A stretch of 64,000 bases of DNA from Yponomeuta sedellus (GCA_934045075.1 OW203729.1:6047816-6111815); one strand, 5' to 3'; shown: positions 48,680-61,000, counted from the first letter of the stretch. The notes: generated from the letters alone by a model not told the origin. A program made the numbers and translations.

Positions 48680-49967
48680 CGAGGGGCGGCTGAAAAGTTT
48701 TGAGCCTAAGGTATTAAAAATGCTGATAGAAATGTATAAAAAATTTATTTTTCAATGTAATCTCCCTCTATTTCAATACACTTCTTACATTTGTTTAAAA
48801 GAGCTTTTAACCCGGTAAAAAAATATTCGCCGTCTTTGCCTTCAAAATGCTCGTTTACGGCCGCCTTCATTTCTTCGTCACTGGAAAATCTTCGTCCTCG
48901 GAGGTCCTTTTTCAAATTTGAAAAAAGGAAATAATCACTAGGAGCCAGGTCTGGACTGTAGGGTGGGTGGTTGATTTCTTCAAATCCTGTTTCGGCGAGG
49001 GCACGTCTCGCAACTCGGGCAGTGTGCACGGGCGCATTGTCCTGCAAAAACAGGACTCCTTTCGCCAGTTTGCCTCTCCTTTTCTCGACAACCACTTGAC
49101 GGACTTTTGTCAACAATACGGCGTAATAGTCTCCGTTCATTGTAGTATTTTTAGGAAGGTAGTCGATGAACAAAATTCCTTTGCAATCCCAAAAAACAGT
49201 GGCCATGAGCTTGGAAGCCGATCTTTCCACTTTGAATTTCCGTGGCGGCTTTTCTCCCTTTGCTATCCATTGCATTGACTCTTGTTTTGACTCCGGATCG
49301 TACTGCCGGATCCATGTTTCATCGACAGTGATGAGGCGAGAAAAAACATCGTCAGGATTATCGCCACAGATGTCCAAAAACTCCTTCGAAGTTGTGACTC
49401 GACGCTGCCTGTCCAGTGGCGTGAGCATTTTTGGCACCCATCGCGCGCACACCTTTTTCATGTGCAAATGATTGTGCAAAATGTCACCAATTCGCTCCTT
49501 GCTGATGCCTATGGATTCAGCTATCTGCCACATCTTGATTCGCCGATCTTCGAGAACAAGGTTTTTCACTTTTTCAATATTTTCTTCGGTAACGGCGGTG
49601 TTTGGACGTCCTGACCTGGGATCATCTTCGAGCGACTCCCTGCCGTGTTTGAATTCACGTGTCCAACGTTTTACGGTGGCAAATGAAGGTGCAGAATCCC
49701 CATAAACTGCAGACATTTCTTCAAATATTTTAGTCGGCGTTTTGTTCTTCTTGGTGAGGAATTTTATGACAGCTCTGTACTCCAATTTCGTGCAAAGCGC
49801 GGATGACTCAGACATGGTGTTGTTTAATGTTCAATTACTAGAAGCGTAATGATGACATGAAACTTGGTATTTATACTACTTAGAATACGCGCAATTAGTG
49901 ATGCACATTGCGAGTCATTAGTGATTCTTAGAAGTACTTAGGCTCAAAAATTTTCAGCCGCCCCTCG
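48680..49967 (-). mobile_element. mariner transposon, 1288 bp, intact ends
   Basis: TA at 48678-48679 and 49968-49969 flank 31-bp inverted repeats (48680-48710 and 49937-49967) that differ at one base and begin CGAGGGGCGGCTGAAAA. The transposase frame fills the interior on the minus strand without a stop. Length, TA target and TIR type fit a complete mariner. Confidence 0.96.
48745..49815 (-). CDS. mariner transposase, D,D34D type, full length
   Basis: 356 residues, start MSESSALCTKLEYRAVIKFL, slightly longer than the usual mariner length near 345. The N-terminal region has a first HTH (SFATVKRWTREFKHGRESLE), the GRP hinge motif (DDPRSGRPN) and a second HTH (MWQIAESIGISKERIGDIL). The catalytic domain follows the WVPKMLT linker. 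The triad is present: VDETWIRQYDPE, LQDNAPVHTA and PPYSPDLAPSDYFLF, with 34 residues between the second and third Asp. The frame is open end to end and sits between near-identical TIRs, so the enzyme could be functional; activity is not shown. It differs strongly from the transposase at 9377-10399, so the two elements are separate invasions. Alternative start codons are possible within the first 12 residues. Confidence 0.96.
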   Translation of the reverse strand: MSESSALCTKLEYRAVIKFLTKKNKTPTKIFEEMSAVYGDSAPSFATVKRWTREFKHGRESLEDDPRSGRPNTAVTEENIEKVKNLVLEDRRIKMWQIAESIGISKERIGDILHNHLHMKKVCARWVPKMLTPLDRQRRVTTSKEFLDICGDNPDDVFSRLITVDETWIRQYDPESKQESMQWIAKGEKPPRKFKVERSASKLMATVFWDCKGILFIDYLPKNTTMNGDYYAVLLTKVRQVVVEKRRGKLAKGVLFLQDNAPVHTARVARRALAETGFEEINHPPYSPDLAPSDYFLFSNLKKDLRGRRFSSDEEMKAAVNEHFEGKDGEYFFTGLKALLNKCKKCIEIEGDYIEK

Positions 49968-50084
49968 TACTTGTTTTTTATTATATGCATGCAGTTTTTG
50001 TGAAAGTCTAGTAAAGGATCATTACATACACACCTATGTATAAATGACTATCGTAAATTAATAATCAGAAAGAGAGCCTATTGG

Positions 50085-50240
50085 CTTAATTACCACCGCC
50101 GATTGGCTATTTCAAGCGCTGAGGTTTTTGAGCGCCTCAGACACGCAGGTTTCCTTGTGATTTAATGCTACTATGATTTCAGAAATGTACGTAACTTTGA
50201 AAACAAAGTCATTTGTACACATTTGTATCGCATTCGACCC
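50085..50240 (-). repeat. tRNA-headed SINE, body with tail type 1
   Basis: Minus orientation: CAAATGACTTTGTTTTCAAAG, ACGTACATTTCTG, AAGGAAACCTGCGTGTCTG, CCTCAGCGCTTGAAATAGCC and GGCGGTGGTAATTAAGCC. Tail type 1, with the CTAACTGTG block lost. Confidence 0.68.
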
Positions 50241-52423
50241 CACGACCGATAGAGAAACCAGCGTTTCGCCCCTCCCCTATCACTGCTCACTGTGTTATAT
50301 CATATTCTATTGTAATATAGTGGAACACCCATATAAGCTCACCAATAAGATGATATAACAACAACAAAGATTAAAGTATAAAATTAAATACGAATAAAAA
50401 CGTAACGTAATAATAGTATAACTAATTTTATATCATTTCAACGTTTAGAATCCCGAAAGTTGTCTTGTTGCTAAGAAAGGTTTTCAAGTAAACCTTTAGA
50501 AACTAAAAGCGGGATTGTTAAAAAAGTTCCGAAAAAAAGAAACTTTTATTCGCGAAAATAAACACGGTTTATGTTTGCATTCTTTTCTATGCCTCAGAAA
50601 ACTGAGAACATTTTATTATGTACCGTTGTGTATTGTACTGTATTGTTTTGCTTATTCAAGCAAGGCTGAAGTTGTAAGCTTTTAAATAAAACGTTCTATT
50701 CTAGCGAAAGTTTTATTTAGTCCCAGCGCGATTTTCATCTTTTACAAGATGCGTTCTTAATTAATAAAAGCACTTGAAAAATGTTTAATGTTTCATGAAA
50801 TCATGTGGTTGTAATTATCTAGTGAATACTGTGTAAGCAAATGAATCAGAGTCGTGCATAATTCAAACATAATTATTCCGAATAACTGGAGATGTGTGAT
50901 TTGCTTAGGTATCATAGAAATGAAAGCTTAATTTTCTTAAAGTCTCGTCTTGTAAAAATATAAATTAAAATAAATCTGAAATAAATCTAATATTAGATAT
51001 TATATTAGCGAAAAATCGCGCAGCCGGCGGGCATGTCACGGGAACGGGTTTTTTGCACTAGTCTCTAACTTTTTAAGTATTTGAGGATTGGTAATTCGTG
51101 CCGTCTTAAGTCACAATGTTTTTTTTGCACAAGTCGCTAAGTTAACTCCTACTGCTTCATGATAAAGTAATTTACTAGCCCGAAATTGAGGCAATTAGTA
51201 TAACAAGCAGACCTCTAAAGGACCTAACTATTACTTCACTCGAAGTCTATAATAATCCATTAGCCACCGAGCCGCTATAAAACTGGCCCGCTCGCATCGT
51301 TGACCATAAAAGCTTGACTGACTCGACCATAGATATATTTGTTCTGAGGACTCGACATTGGCCGGTTTTACTGCTCGCTTCTACATTTCTGATGTCGCCG
51401 CATTTCTGCCGGGAAAACTTGGATGCTACGGAAGAGAGCACGGGCGTAATTTTGCGTTTGACGCGGAACTTTGCCGTCTGAAGTTTGCGTTCAAATAGTG
51501 CGAGTTCCGCGTGCAGTTGCTATTTTGCGGAGCCGACTGCCAAAATGAAATGCACCTAGTATTTGTACCGGTTGAAAGCAAACCTAGTTTCAAATTGCTT
51601 TTGCATTTGTTACTACCCTGTTTTACAATAAAAGTGATGGAACAAAACGAATAGAAAGCTGGCACGTGTGGGACAAAAGCAATCAGACAAAGCAATCAGG
51701 TCCACACATCAATTTTTGTTTTAATCCCACCCAATATCAGAGAGAACCTTTCTGATTTGTTACTTACATTCGACTGGTTCCAATTTGTACAATTACCCAT
51801 ATTCCGCCGACGAAATATATTTTCTAACTCGATTCGCATGTTATTGGACGGCCTCCGCAAGTTAGCTGAGCTCTCTAATAAGCCAACGTGGACAAATATG
51901 GCTTAAGGGCACAGGTTGAATAATGTAGGAGACTCGAAACCTGCAAACTTTCAAGCTCAATTAATTCCTTGGATTTACTTATGAATATTTAAAAGGCTAC
52001 CTTCACAACGGGACCGGCCAAGACTCTGTGAAGTTAGTTAGCTGTTTAATTGCAGATTGGTTTGCTAACGAAACGACTCTCAATCTCCCTACAGTACCCA
52101 CTATTAATACTACAATGGCTAGACAGCAGTTTATATTTTATTTGACAACAGCAAAGCGAACAGAGATTGTATTAGTACCGCGGGGCTTTGTTATAACATT
52201 GTTCAATAGAAGTGCTCGCATACTAGACTTTCGCTCCAACGAACGACTCTGTCCATTCATTTATTGATCCCGGAGAAAGTAATAAGCTTCTCACGCGCGC
52301 GAATCTGTCTTGTGATCATGCAAGTCCGTGCTAGACGTTGTTAAGACACAATCCCTTTTTATACCTCTACGACAGAAACTTAACAACCGCCATGTAGAAG
52401 TTGACCGTGAACACCCTTCACAG
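50241..52423. other. rolled intron 6, 3' part, nothing recognised
   Basis: AT-rich. No repeat family or coding similarity was recognised before the exon 7 acceptor. Confidence 0.4.
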
Positions 52424-52612
52424 GCGCGGGGCTATCTGGAATCGCTGCCGTTCAAGCCGCGCGTGCCCTGGGTGGACCTCTTCCCTGGAGCTGACCCTCG
52501 GGCTCTGGACCTGCTGCACCGCATGCTGACCTTCAACCCGCACCGACGCATCATCGTTGAAGAGGCGCTCGCGCACCCCTATCTGGAGCAGTACTACGAT
52601 CCAAACGACGAG
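52424..52612 (+). CDS. rl: ERK/rolled exon 7: C-lobe end and common docking site
   Basis: There are 63 codons, phase 0 at both ends, from [16 protein letters not shown] to [16 protein letters not shown] is the conserved helix H/I segment with the structural Arg. EQYYDPNDE is the common docking (CD) site that binds the basic D-motifs of MEK, phosphatases and substrates; its two acidic residues are visible residues 278 and 281 (ERK2 D318 and D321). The Drosophila rolled Sevenmaker gain-of-function change is known to hit the CD-site Asp; here it is wild type. The acceptor is TTCACAG at 52423 and the donor GTAAGA starts at 52613. Confidence 0.96.
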
Positions 52613-52739
52613 GTAAGAACATTCTCGGACGGTTCCCAAGTTTCCCGAAGAGAGGCCGAGCTGTGACGAAAGTATTTTCTAGGCTTTTTCTCTACGCTTG
52701 CCCTAGAGATTTCTATAAAAAGAAAGCGTCGACTAAAGG

Positions 52740-52885
52740 TGCCATGTTAGGTTGGTAGGTCACGCTCAGATTCCCCGGTTCCTCTTACGTTAACAAATTA
52801 CTAGCAGTTGGCACAGTTGAAAGAAGTGGCATGCCTTTCGGAGGCTTACGTCCAATAGTGGACAACTATGGTCTGATTGATTAAT
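52740..52885 (+). pseudogene. Diverged LINE 3' end
   Basis: GTTGAAAGAAGTGGCATGCC, TTCGGAGGCTTACGTCCAAT, AGTGGACAACTATGGTCTGA and a TTGATTAATCGA tail, similar in layout to the GGAGGGCTATGTCCAGCAG end at 20120-20172. Confidence 0.5.
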
Positions 52886-53071
52886 CGATACAATAAAATC
52901 AAAGTGACATATGTTACATTATTTTACAGTTTGGTAACACATATGCCAAACCGAGTACGAGACGAGTACGGTAGGAAAAACCGAGAGCTAGTTTAGAAAG
53001 AAGCCTTATACGAACCTTCGCGATCGCGTTCCGCCAGTTTATTTACAGGCACGTGTAACCTAGCATATAAA

Positions 53072-53712
53072 GCTGGATTCCCACGGTGGATGATCTAGAG
53101 GCGGACTAGCGCGGATAGCCAGACACTGCACCGAGCCTTTACCTCCGAGAGCGCCCGCAGCATAGCTTTGATGTTACCGGCTAGTGTTGGCTCCGACTAG
53201 ATCTTGTAATATTCGTGTCATTTTTACTAATCGAATATTTCGATTAGTACTGACCCCTATATACAAATACGACTATTTTATTTACAAGAAAAAACATAGC
53301 ACGCATGTTTTACGTTGATTACCTGCGATATTATACGAATATATCGTTTTTTTGTCGTGCTGGGTAAGCCTATACCATCTAAAACCATGTCCCAGGCACT
53401 GCAGCACTCAAGTGGATGAAGACCCACCCAATGTGAAGACTAGATCATCTAGACGCTGCATAAATCATCTCATGACGTAGATGCAGAGGCCAATGCACAA
53501 GTGAAATTTTTAGTAAACGCAAATTTTAATAAAAAAAAAATATTATATTCGAGAATACTTAAGATGAAAATATTGGAATAAATCGAATTTTCGAAGTGCA
53601 ACCCCTAGTTCCGACGCTCCGACCAGCACGCGTTCGTCTTATCACGAGCAAACCCCTTTCCACGGCTCGCTCGTGTTAGTTCGCAATATAGCACACCGTG
53701 GAAATCCCGCTT
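53072..53712. mobile_element. Possible TIR element, contains a SINE
   Basis: AAGCTGGATTCCCACGGTG at the left and CACCGTGGAAATCCCGCTT at the right are an imperfect inverted pair. The interior has TCCGACTAG and CCGACGCTCCGACCAGC blocks and is split by a tRNA-headed SINE tail at 53361-53495. TSD not certain. Confidence 0.5.
53361..53495 (+). repeat. tRNA-headed SINE, tail type 2 fragment
   Basis: GGGTAAGCCTATACCATCTA, ACCATGTCCCAGGCACTGC, CTAGACGCTGCATAAATCA and GATGCAGAGGCCAAT. Confidence 0.68.
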
Positions 53713-54552
53713 AATCGCTGACCCCTGCGTCGAATTTACTTTGCCGTTGGCTTTTCCAATTCAGTTTTAGATGCATTTCAACCTGAGCTCGGATCTATTG
53801 TACAGGTGTACCGCTGGCTACGCGTTAGGCTTTCATAACTGCAACCGGGCTAGTGCTATTTTCAGTTTCAATAAAATGTGGCGCGCCTAGAAAATATAAC
53901 ATCTAAAGGTCACGTTCTGTAGTGGAAGTTTAAAATGCACCGCGGGAATCGTGTGACGCATCGATTCACTCAACGCCTCGTGTCGCGCTATGCATTTTAA
54001 ATGCACACCTGCGATGTCCGACTAGTTTGAAGTCTCTCCAATATAAAAGAGTGTTCATCATACAATACTCTCCCTCTTACATACTTATACACACGTAATT
54101 GTACAGAGAATTATCTAAAACAAGCAATAACAGAGACACCTCGATTAGAGTTTGTGTTCAACAACAACTTTTTTTCTAGTAGTTTTTTCTCAGATTTTAT
54201 TTTCCCTAATATCAGAATTTAATTATATAAAATTCACGTTTTACGCGCTGTACAAATTTCGCAGCGTCATAATTATTATTCCTTAATACACGAGCCGCCT
54301 TAAGCTGATAGTAGTAAATAATTAAAATGTTTCTGTTCAATCTTAAATGTGGTGTACTTGTTACATAAAATACATTATGTAATAATATTTGTAGAGTGAG
54401 TTATAACCTATTGACCTAACAGAGGCCAACGCTGCTGCAATTGCAGTAGCCAACTATTGGGCAGGAAAAATATAGACTGGTCGAATCGCTGACACGAAAA
54501 GAAGAAGAAGAGTGAGTTATGTAGGTAACTGAGTTATTTGTTGTTTTAGAGC

Positions 54553-54790
54553 GTACGACTCTAAATCCCGGTATGTAACTACTAATGACTTTTTTTTCTA
54601 AGTTACGTACGTTTGTGAAGTTGTAGTAGTAATACACTCGTTAACTGTGAAGAAAAACGTTGTGAGTAAACCTGAGTTTCTGTTGTGTTCACATACCTCA
54701 GTTGCTGAAATTGCCAATTCGCAGTGGACAGGCAGGGCAAGCCCTCTCTTTCTGAGAGAAAGCCTTATTGGAAGTGATTTAATAAACACC
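54553..54790 (+). repeat. tRNA-headed SINE, tail type 1
   Basis: CTCTAAATCCCGGTATGTAA (head 3' end), CTAATGACTTTTTTTTC, TTAACTGTGAAGAAAAACGT, GTAAACCTGAGTTTCTG, CCTCAGTTGCTGAAATTGCC and a CTCTCTTTCTGAGAGA tail. Confidence 0.72.
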
Positions 54791-54799
54791 AAAGACATG

Positions 54800-55495
54800 C
54801 TCTTCAGGACTTGCGTTCCGATTTACTTCAATAATAGGTCGCATTAGTTTGTGTATTTAAATATTTCTTTCGGCGAATTCCAGACTACTGTTTGTTGAGT
54901 AAACTTTGAAGTTTAGAATTCCTAATGACCTAGTTCGAAGTAATAATTATCTGTTCTCTAACAAGACCAGAGGCATCGACTTCCAATGCCTATTGGGTAG
55001 CCGAGAGACGGGTGCGTCCACAACAGGCTGTGGAGACGAAATCGAAATGTATTCTAGACGCAATATTCCGTCCAATTTAGCGAGTTCATTAAAACTGGCT
55101 CGCTTGCCATCAGATACGGAAAACCATTGTAGTATGGCCTCCGCCTAGAACCTAATGTCTTGCCGGTAATGTCTTCTGGGAGAAGCTAAATGTGCTTCCA
55201 TTTAATCATCGTTGTTGGCACGTAATACTGTCAATTTATAAAGCCATTTTGCGAACAAAAGACTCCTAAAAGATACACCCTCGGTGGTTAGCAAAATATT
55301 ATTTTTCCCGGGGAAAAACGCAAGGAAGACAAAGCTTTTCATTGTTCAGTTTTTCGGCGAAGCTTTCGCTATAACAACATTTGAATAACGCAATTCGAAT
55401 ATTCATACACTTCATGTTATATTATGTTGAAGGCTCAATCGATATGAAGTTGCTATGAATTCGGCTTCTCGTTAAAAGATTTTTTATTACATTAA
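54800..55495. other. rolled intron 7, nothing recognised
   Basis: AT-rich DNA with no recognisable feature. Confidence 0.4.
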
Positions 55496-55688
55496 GGGCC
55501 TGTTTCACAATCTGCAAATAAAGTTCCGGATAAGCTATCCGCAACCAGGGCTGCCGTTTGTTCTAAATTTGAAGCCATAAACAAACGCACGCAATATAGG
55601 AATATTTATTTAAAATACAAATACAAACGGCAGCCCTGGTTGCGGATAGCTTATCCGGAACTTTATTTGCAGATTGTGAAACAGGCCC
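55496..55688. mobile_element. Harbinger-like MITE with perfect 66-bp TIRs
   Basis: TAA at 55493-55495 and 55689-55691 flank 66-bp inverted repeats (55496-55561 and 55623-55688) with no mismatch, beginning GGGCCTGTTTCACAATCTGC. The spacer is only 61 bp. A TAA target and GGGCCTGTTTCAC ends fit the PIF/Harbinger class; no transposase is encoded. Confidence 0.92.
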
Positions 55689-56574
55689 TAAAATAAACAC
55701 ATTGCACATCGCAACGTTGGTAGACCTACCAACGTTAGAAGGCTACAAACTGATAAGATATATAACAATATAAAAATGGACATAAATTTTACTTCATAAT
55801 ATATTTTCAACTTGTCCATGGAAATATGCTACTGTTTTTGTTTTTGATACAACTATTCAATATTGTTCCGTAACAAGTAAAACTTAAGAAATCTAATTCA
55901 TTCGGGTGGGTTAAATATTAATTATCAAAAAAAAACAACCCACCTCCCTTAAAATCACGATGAAACGTTCCAATCCTTTCGCTGTACTGAAATTTAATCA
56001 CAGCCGAGTGATTAATGAACGGCAAAAACATTTATTGAAATAGCGAATCGGAGACTCAAATAAAATTGATAATTTAGTCGGCCGCTTCTGAGAGGAGTAT
56101 TTCTGTCAGACTTTGTTGAAGTAAATGTTAATGTGATGGTTTTTTAAGGATCCGCTCTAAAAGAAGTCAGACCCTTTCAGGACTTTAATGTCGACAACGT
56201 AAATTATAGTTGACGCGCGTCCTGTCTCAGTCCTAACGACGGTCCTAACTTAATAGCCTTTGATAAATTACTAGTTTGGCCCGATACATAACAATTGTAA
56301 TTACTTTTATTCCTGACAGGCACACAGGGGTGTTAGCGTGACGGATACAACTATCCCCCACAGGTTCTTTTATGGGTTGGGTTTTTATGCACCTTGCAAA
56401 AATCGTACCATAACTTCCGCACAACTCAATCATTTGTCCTGATCCCAAACTATCGTAAGGTATAGTTAGACAAGAACATAATTGATGTGAAGAAAGAAAA
56501 AGAGACTAAGTATGAAAAAGCTAAACAAAACTGTATAGAACACCTTAAATATTATGTATTTACAAACCGAATAA

Positions 56575-56815
56575 CTCTGGCCTAGAGAATAGCACCAACC
56601 CAAATTCTTCCCGCGGGTTTCGTAAAAGGCGACTAAGGGATACAAAACGGGGGGTGAGCAGCAGCGCTCCCTGCAGTACAATTCCACCAAACTGCGATCC
56701 CCAACCCGCATGCCCAGCGTGGGGATTATGGGCATAACCCCTCAATGATGGCACAACCTTGCGTTCATTAGGGGAGGGCTATGTCCAGCAGTGGACTAAT
56801 TTAGCCTGAAGAAGA
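56575..56815 (+). repeat. Interspersed repeat ending in a LINE 3' terminus
   Basis: CCCGCGGGTTTCGTAAAAGG, CGACTAAGGGATACAAAACG, CAATTCCACCAAACTGCGAT, GGGATTATGGGCATAACCCC then ATTAGGGGAGGGCTATGTCC and AGCAGTGGACTAATTTAGCC with a GAAGAAG tail. The last part matches the 3' end of the LINE at 20030-20172; the earlier part is a familiar lepidopteran repeat block, probably the upstream portion of the same element with an internal deletion. Confidence 0.6.
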
Positions 56816-57268
56816 AACCGAATCACGTCTTATTACGTACGTTGTTTCATAAGTTCTGAAATAGTTAAACCTACTTTGTTAATATGTGGAAGCCTATTAT
56901 TGGCTTTAAAAATTGTCATAGCACTACTTTAAGTTTTGACTGTTGCTGTTGCATTTAAGCTGTTGGTTTCCCAAATAAACTTGATAAGGATTTTCTACGA
57001 GTACTTGCCACGATTTTACAAACCTCTCTAGCTTCATCTACATTCATTAATCGTAGCATGCACGAGTTCTTTTTCAGCGAGCTTAATATTCATTAGGTTC
57101 TTTTAAGTTTTGAAGTTTAACCTTTTTACTATTCAGCCCCCATACTGTCTACACTTATTTGGCTAACTTGCTTGACAATTAAGTGCTTTTATTTCATAAT
57201 TTAGCTTCAGCGATTTCAATGCGCTCCAAAGTTTTTGCAACTTTAATGAATTTCTTGTCACTAATTAA

Positions 57269-57400
57269 TACCGGTTTTTGAATTGCGAATTTCTCTAAGT
57301 AAATATTTAAGTATATATGTTCTGTCACGCTCTTTGCTGAGAAAGCACGCACTGCAGTTGAATATTTACTTAGTGGAATTCTCAATTCAGAAACTAGCCC
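57269..57400. mobile_element. GGCCGGTTTCTGAA MITE, uninterrupted copy
   Basis: ACCGGTTTTTGAATTGCGAA, TTCTGTCACGCTCTTTGCTG, CACTGCAGTTGAATATTTAC and TCAATTCAGAAACTAGCCC. It ends 168 bp before the terminal rolled exon. Third member of the family. Confidence 0.75.
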
Positions 57401-57568
57401 TTTGTGTCATTTCTGACATATGCCAATTGATTATGGTGCAATTTGGAACTCGATTACATCAAGAGTAGAGGACCTTAGCGTAGATGCAGCATTATTGTTT
57501 CTTAAAATTCAGAAATCTGAGGATCAACCTTGCACTGCACAACCTAAACGCGACATTCCCCCCCGCAG

Positions 57569-57688
57569 CCCGTCGCCGAGGAGCCCTTCCGTTTCGCGAT
57601 GGAGCTGGACGACCTTCCTAAGGAGACGCTGAAGAAGTACATCTTCGAAGAGACCCTCCTGTTTAAGCAGATTAACGAAGACGCGTAG
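57569..57688 (+). CDS. rl: ERK/rolled terminal exon and stop
   Basis: There are 39 codons plus TAG. It begins [20 protein letters not shown] and ends KQINEDA. The segment is the C-terminal extension that wraps back onto the N-lobe in ERKs ([13 protein letters not shown] and the IFEET helix). The last few residues differ from vertebrate ERK2, as expected in this variable tail. The acceptor is a C-rich tract ending CCGCAG at 57568. The resulting C terminus lies about one residue past that of ERK2 when aligned, so the protein is full length at this end. The 3' UTR follows directly. Confidence 0.95.
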   Translation, partial: PVAEEPFRFAMELDDLPKETLKKYIFEETLLFKQINEDA

Positions 57689-58060
57689 ATCAGGCGGCAA
57701 GGATATCGCCCCTCCTTCCCCTATACCCGGCCCAGGCGCCGCAGGGGCGATGCTGTTACAGCTGGAGCTCTTCCCAGGTTGGTCGATCGATGTTGCTAGG
57801 TGGATCCCGGGTCGGCGCAACTTCGATAACCTGCGGTAAAGATAGCGTGCCACTGTTATCTTAGGACCCAGGAAGTAGCTTCGCGGCTAAGTCCGTTGAA
57901 AGTTTTCCGTCAGAGGGTCCTACCATTTGGGATCCCATTCGCATGCACGTTCCACATTTTGAAATTATTGTAAAATAATGACTGGGCTTTTGACGAATGT
58001 GGTCTGCGGCGGCTCTAGATACTAAAATAAAGATTTTGATAATGAAACATGGCTTCAAAA
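57689..58060 (+). promoter_or_regulatory. Probable rolled 3' UTR with AATAAA poly(A) signal
   Basis: Noncoding sequence follows the rolled TAG. The first canonical AATAAA in the sense strand is at 58026-58031, about 340 bases past the stop, followed by a T- and A-rich stretch. Use of this signal is inferred only; later AATAAA-like sites could give longer transcripts. Confidence 0.5.
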
Positions 58061-58099
58061 GTTGATAGTGTATGTCGAACGTTGTCAATTTCCTTTATC

Positions 58100-61000
58100 A
58101 AATATAAAAGTATCCGGTATTTTCATTTCTAGTACAGTCTAAGGCCACATTTTTTAAATAAATACTGATCCTTTCGAAATAATTAAATGTTGGAAGGTGC
58201 GAGGGAGCGGGATGCCAAGGGATCAAATGGTCTTAAATTAGAAGGACCAGCTTGCTTGCCTATTGTGACTGTTCTCTTTATTAGGTTATCAGTTTTAACG
58301 TCTGCGAAGTGTCAAAATATACATGAATTTGTCAATTCGGAGTACGCTACATCGGACAGACCATACAATCGAGAAGTTACGTAGCAGAACCTCAGAAACG
58401 CTTCCGGTACGCTGTGTGGAACCCATAATAATATTGATTATCAGAAATGTAATTATTCATTGGTATTAAGACCACCAAAACACGATGATTTAAAACTAAA
58501 AAAATCTCCTTAGGGGGTCTCCATTAATTACACAAGTAAATTAATTGCACCTTGTTGTGTTTTGGTAATTACAGAAAAAAATTGGGGGAAATATCACGCG
58601 ATGGAAGAGGGGAAGGTTACTTCACATATCACCAAATCCCACCAACCGGGAGGGGGTCTCTAAGAAAAAAACATCTCACGTCATTAATGGAAATCCCCTT
58701 TATTTAAGGGTACATACTGCATGCCACTAAGTAACCAGGTTATCATGTAAAGACCTACTTTCAAGAGAAGGGTTCCTAAGTGTCACGGGCAAGTGTTCCC
58801 CAAGCAACATTTGTCAACAAACCGAGACAGTTACACGAAGGGGGTACTCGGCACTCGGTACATAGATTATATATAATATTACCTACTATTATTATATCAC
58901 ATACCTTATTGTATAGTCGGTTAACCAAAGCAGGTACAAACGACAGCAGGTTACCCTTTACATTTTCACTGCAAAGTCGCCCTTAACGTCACCGATTAGA
59001 ATGTATGTATGTAAAGATTGACGTGCTGCCGGCTGTGCGATATGACCGACCCATATTAGTTTTAGTGTCATAAAAATATTGTATTACGTGGAAATAAGTA
59101 TTCGACCATAATTCTTTTGGTCTATTAAAACAAGGGGGTGAGAGATTTGTTGCCTATCGATTTTAGTGTAACTCGGTATTAAGGTTGTTTAGTTATCAGT
59201 GAACACCTCCTTCAGTTTTTTTCCCAACAGAAAATTTCGAGTGCAAAACTGAATTCAAATCTTTAGTTTTAAGACGAAAATAGTTTCGAGGCGAAATGTA
59301 TCCAGTGAGAATAAAGTATTTATGGCTATTCTATGACGCGATTATTCTTGGTGCAAAATAGCTCCCCTGAAAAAGGTTCTGCCAGTTAAACGTGCACAAT
59401 GTAACACGCGAAAGCAATGGAGTCGCTGCTTAGTGATCGATCAATAAACGTAAGAGCACTTGCATTAGTGCAATCTTGCCAACCCGCAGACGCCCATCCC
59501 TTAAAAGCGCGCAGTAAGGACTACAATCAAATGGACCTACTTACAGGCGAGTCGAAGCTGCAAAGTTATACATAGAACCCCAATCAATTAGCCTCATTCG
59601 ATACCGGGCTTAAGTGCATCGTAATAGGATTCGATTAGGCGTAACGAGTTGAAGGCGGGTTTTTACGTTGGCGGGTGGGTCTACGTAAGAGGATTAGCTC
59701 TACATCTAATTTGTATGTGTTGCATTCCAGTTTGCAACCCTCGTCGTATTTACAAAGTGGTGTTCTTATTTTAACGAAACACAAGCGATATTTCATCACG
59801 CTCGGTGTAACTCTGCCCTATAATGTAATATTAAATTAATGAGTTTCGGAAAATTGACGCCCTTGAAGCGTACAAATTAAAGTCTTCGAACGCCGAGATA
59901 CGAGATGGTTGTATACTCAATATGCATGCCTATTTGTACGACGTAGAACGGTGTTTGGTAAACAATTGCTAAACGGGCTCGGATTCCAATTTCATCCATT
60001 AAAATTAATTGAATTTATATTAGAGCCGCTAATATTTTCATTGAATACAAAAAGGAGGCTAGTAGGTTTTTACCAACAACTCATTGTTCTGATTGGTTAA
60101 CCGAGCCGGCATTTTGTTTAAACGGCTTTCTGGTTGGCTAGCTACTGCAGCATTGCTAGTTTTCTCAGCCGCCTTGTTGCGTCCGGCCGCCAATTTCTCA
60201 CAGAGGCTTTTAAAGCTCAAATATGCCCTCGATATTGTTAAGGGTGTTGTCAGAGATTGCGCTCGGCGGCAAGATGAGATTTTTATTGAATCGTCGAGTC
60301 GTTTTCAATTACGGCGCGCACTGAGCTGGCGACGGACGGCCGATTCTGTAACTTCTGACTTCTGAAAACGCAGCCGTTGCAAGGATTAAATAAGGCGTTC
60401 ATCGTGTTTATTTTGAATTATTATTTTCATGGAATTATTATTAAAAAAAATTAAGAATACTCTTGTTTGGCATTGTTACAAAACAATGCCTTTAGTTGGC
60501 ATTTGCGTCTTCATCCGTTCACAACCGGTATTACTGTTCAACCAACTATGATTTTTGACTGTATGACAAAAAACCGTACTTACCCAAATGAAATGGGAGG
60601 TCGGTTGTCAATAAAAAAAAGTAATAGTGGTTAGCTTCCACTTTGTCTGTTGACAAGATCTATCGTCTTATTGATTCCACAGCTGTTCCATTACGATAAA
60701 GCTTTTACCAACACTCAAGACGGCATTTGGAGGCGGGTTATCGGCCCTTTTGTTCTCGCGTCGAATCACTTTGCTTGCTACGAGCTGGCATTACTTAAAG
60801 TTTACGAAAGTCATAGAACTATTGCGCTTAAAAACCGAACGGTAAAATCCATACAGCTATTTGAGCTTTCGATACCGAAGATTAGTGAATGGTGGCATCA
60901 AAATGGAACGAAACTGGCTTGTTACAAGATGTTTTATACTCGTAGTTTGCGCATATGTATTTGTTACATTCTTCGTGCTTCGTCTTGTAGGTACAAACAG

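Noticed and set aside
48967..49705. Plus-strand open frames over the second mariner
   Set aside because: Shadows of the minus-strand transposase, which carries all the catalytic motifs.
60093..60365. Possible 90-residue gene with a hydrophobic segment
   Set aside because: No recognisable family, and nothing around it supports a gene.
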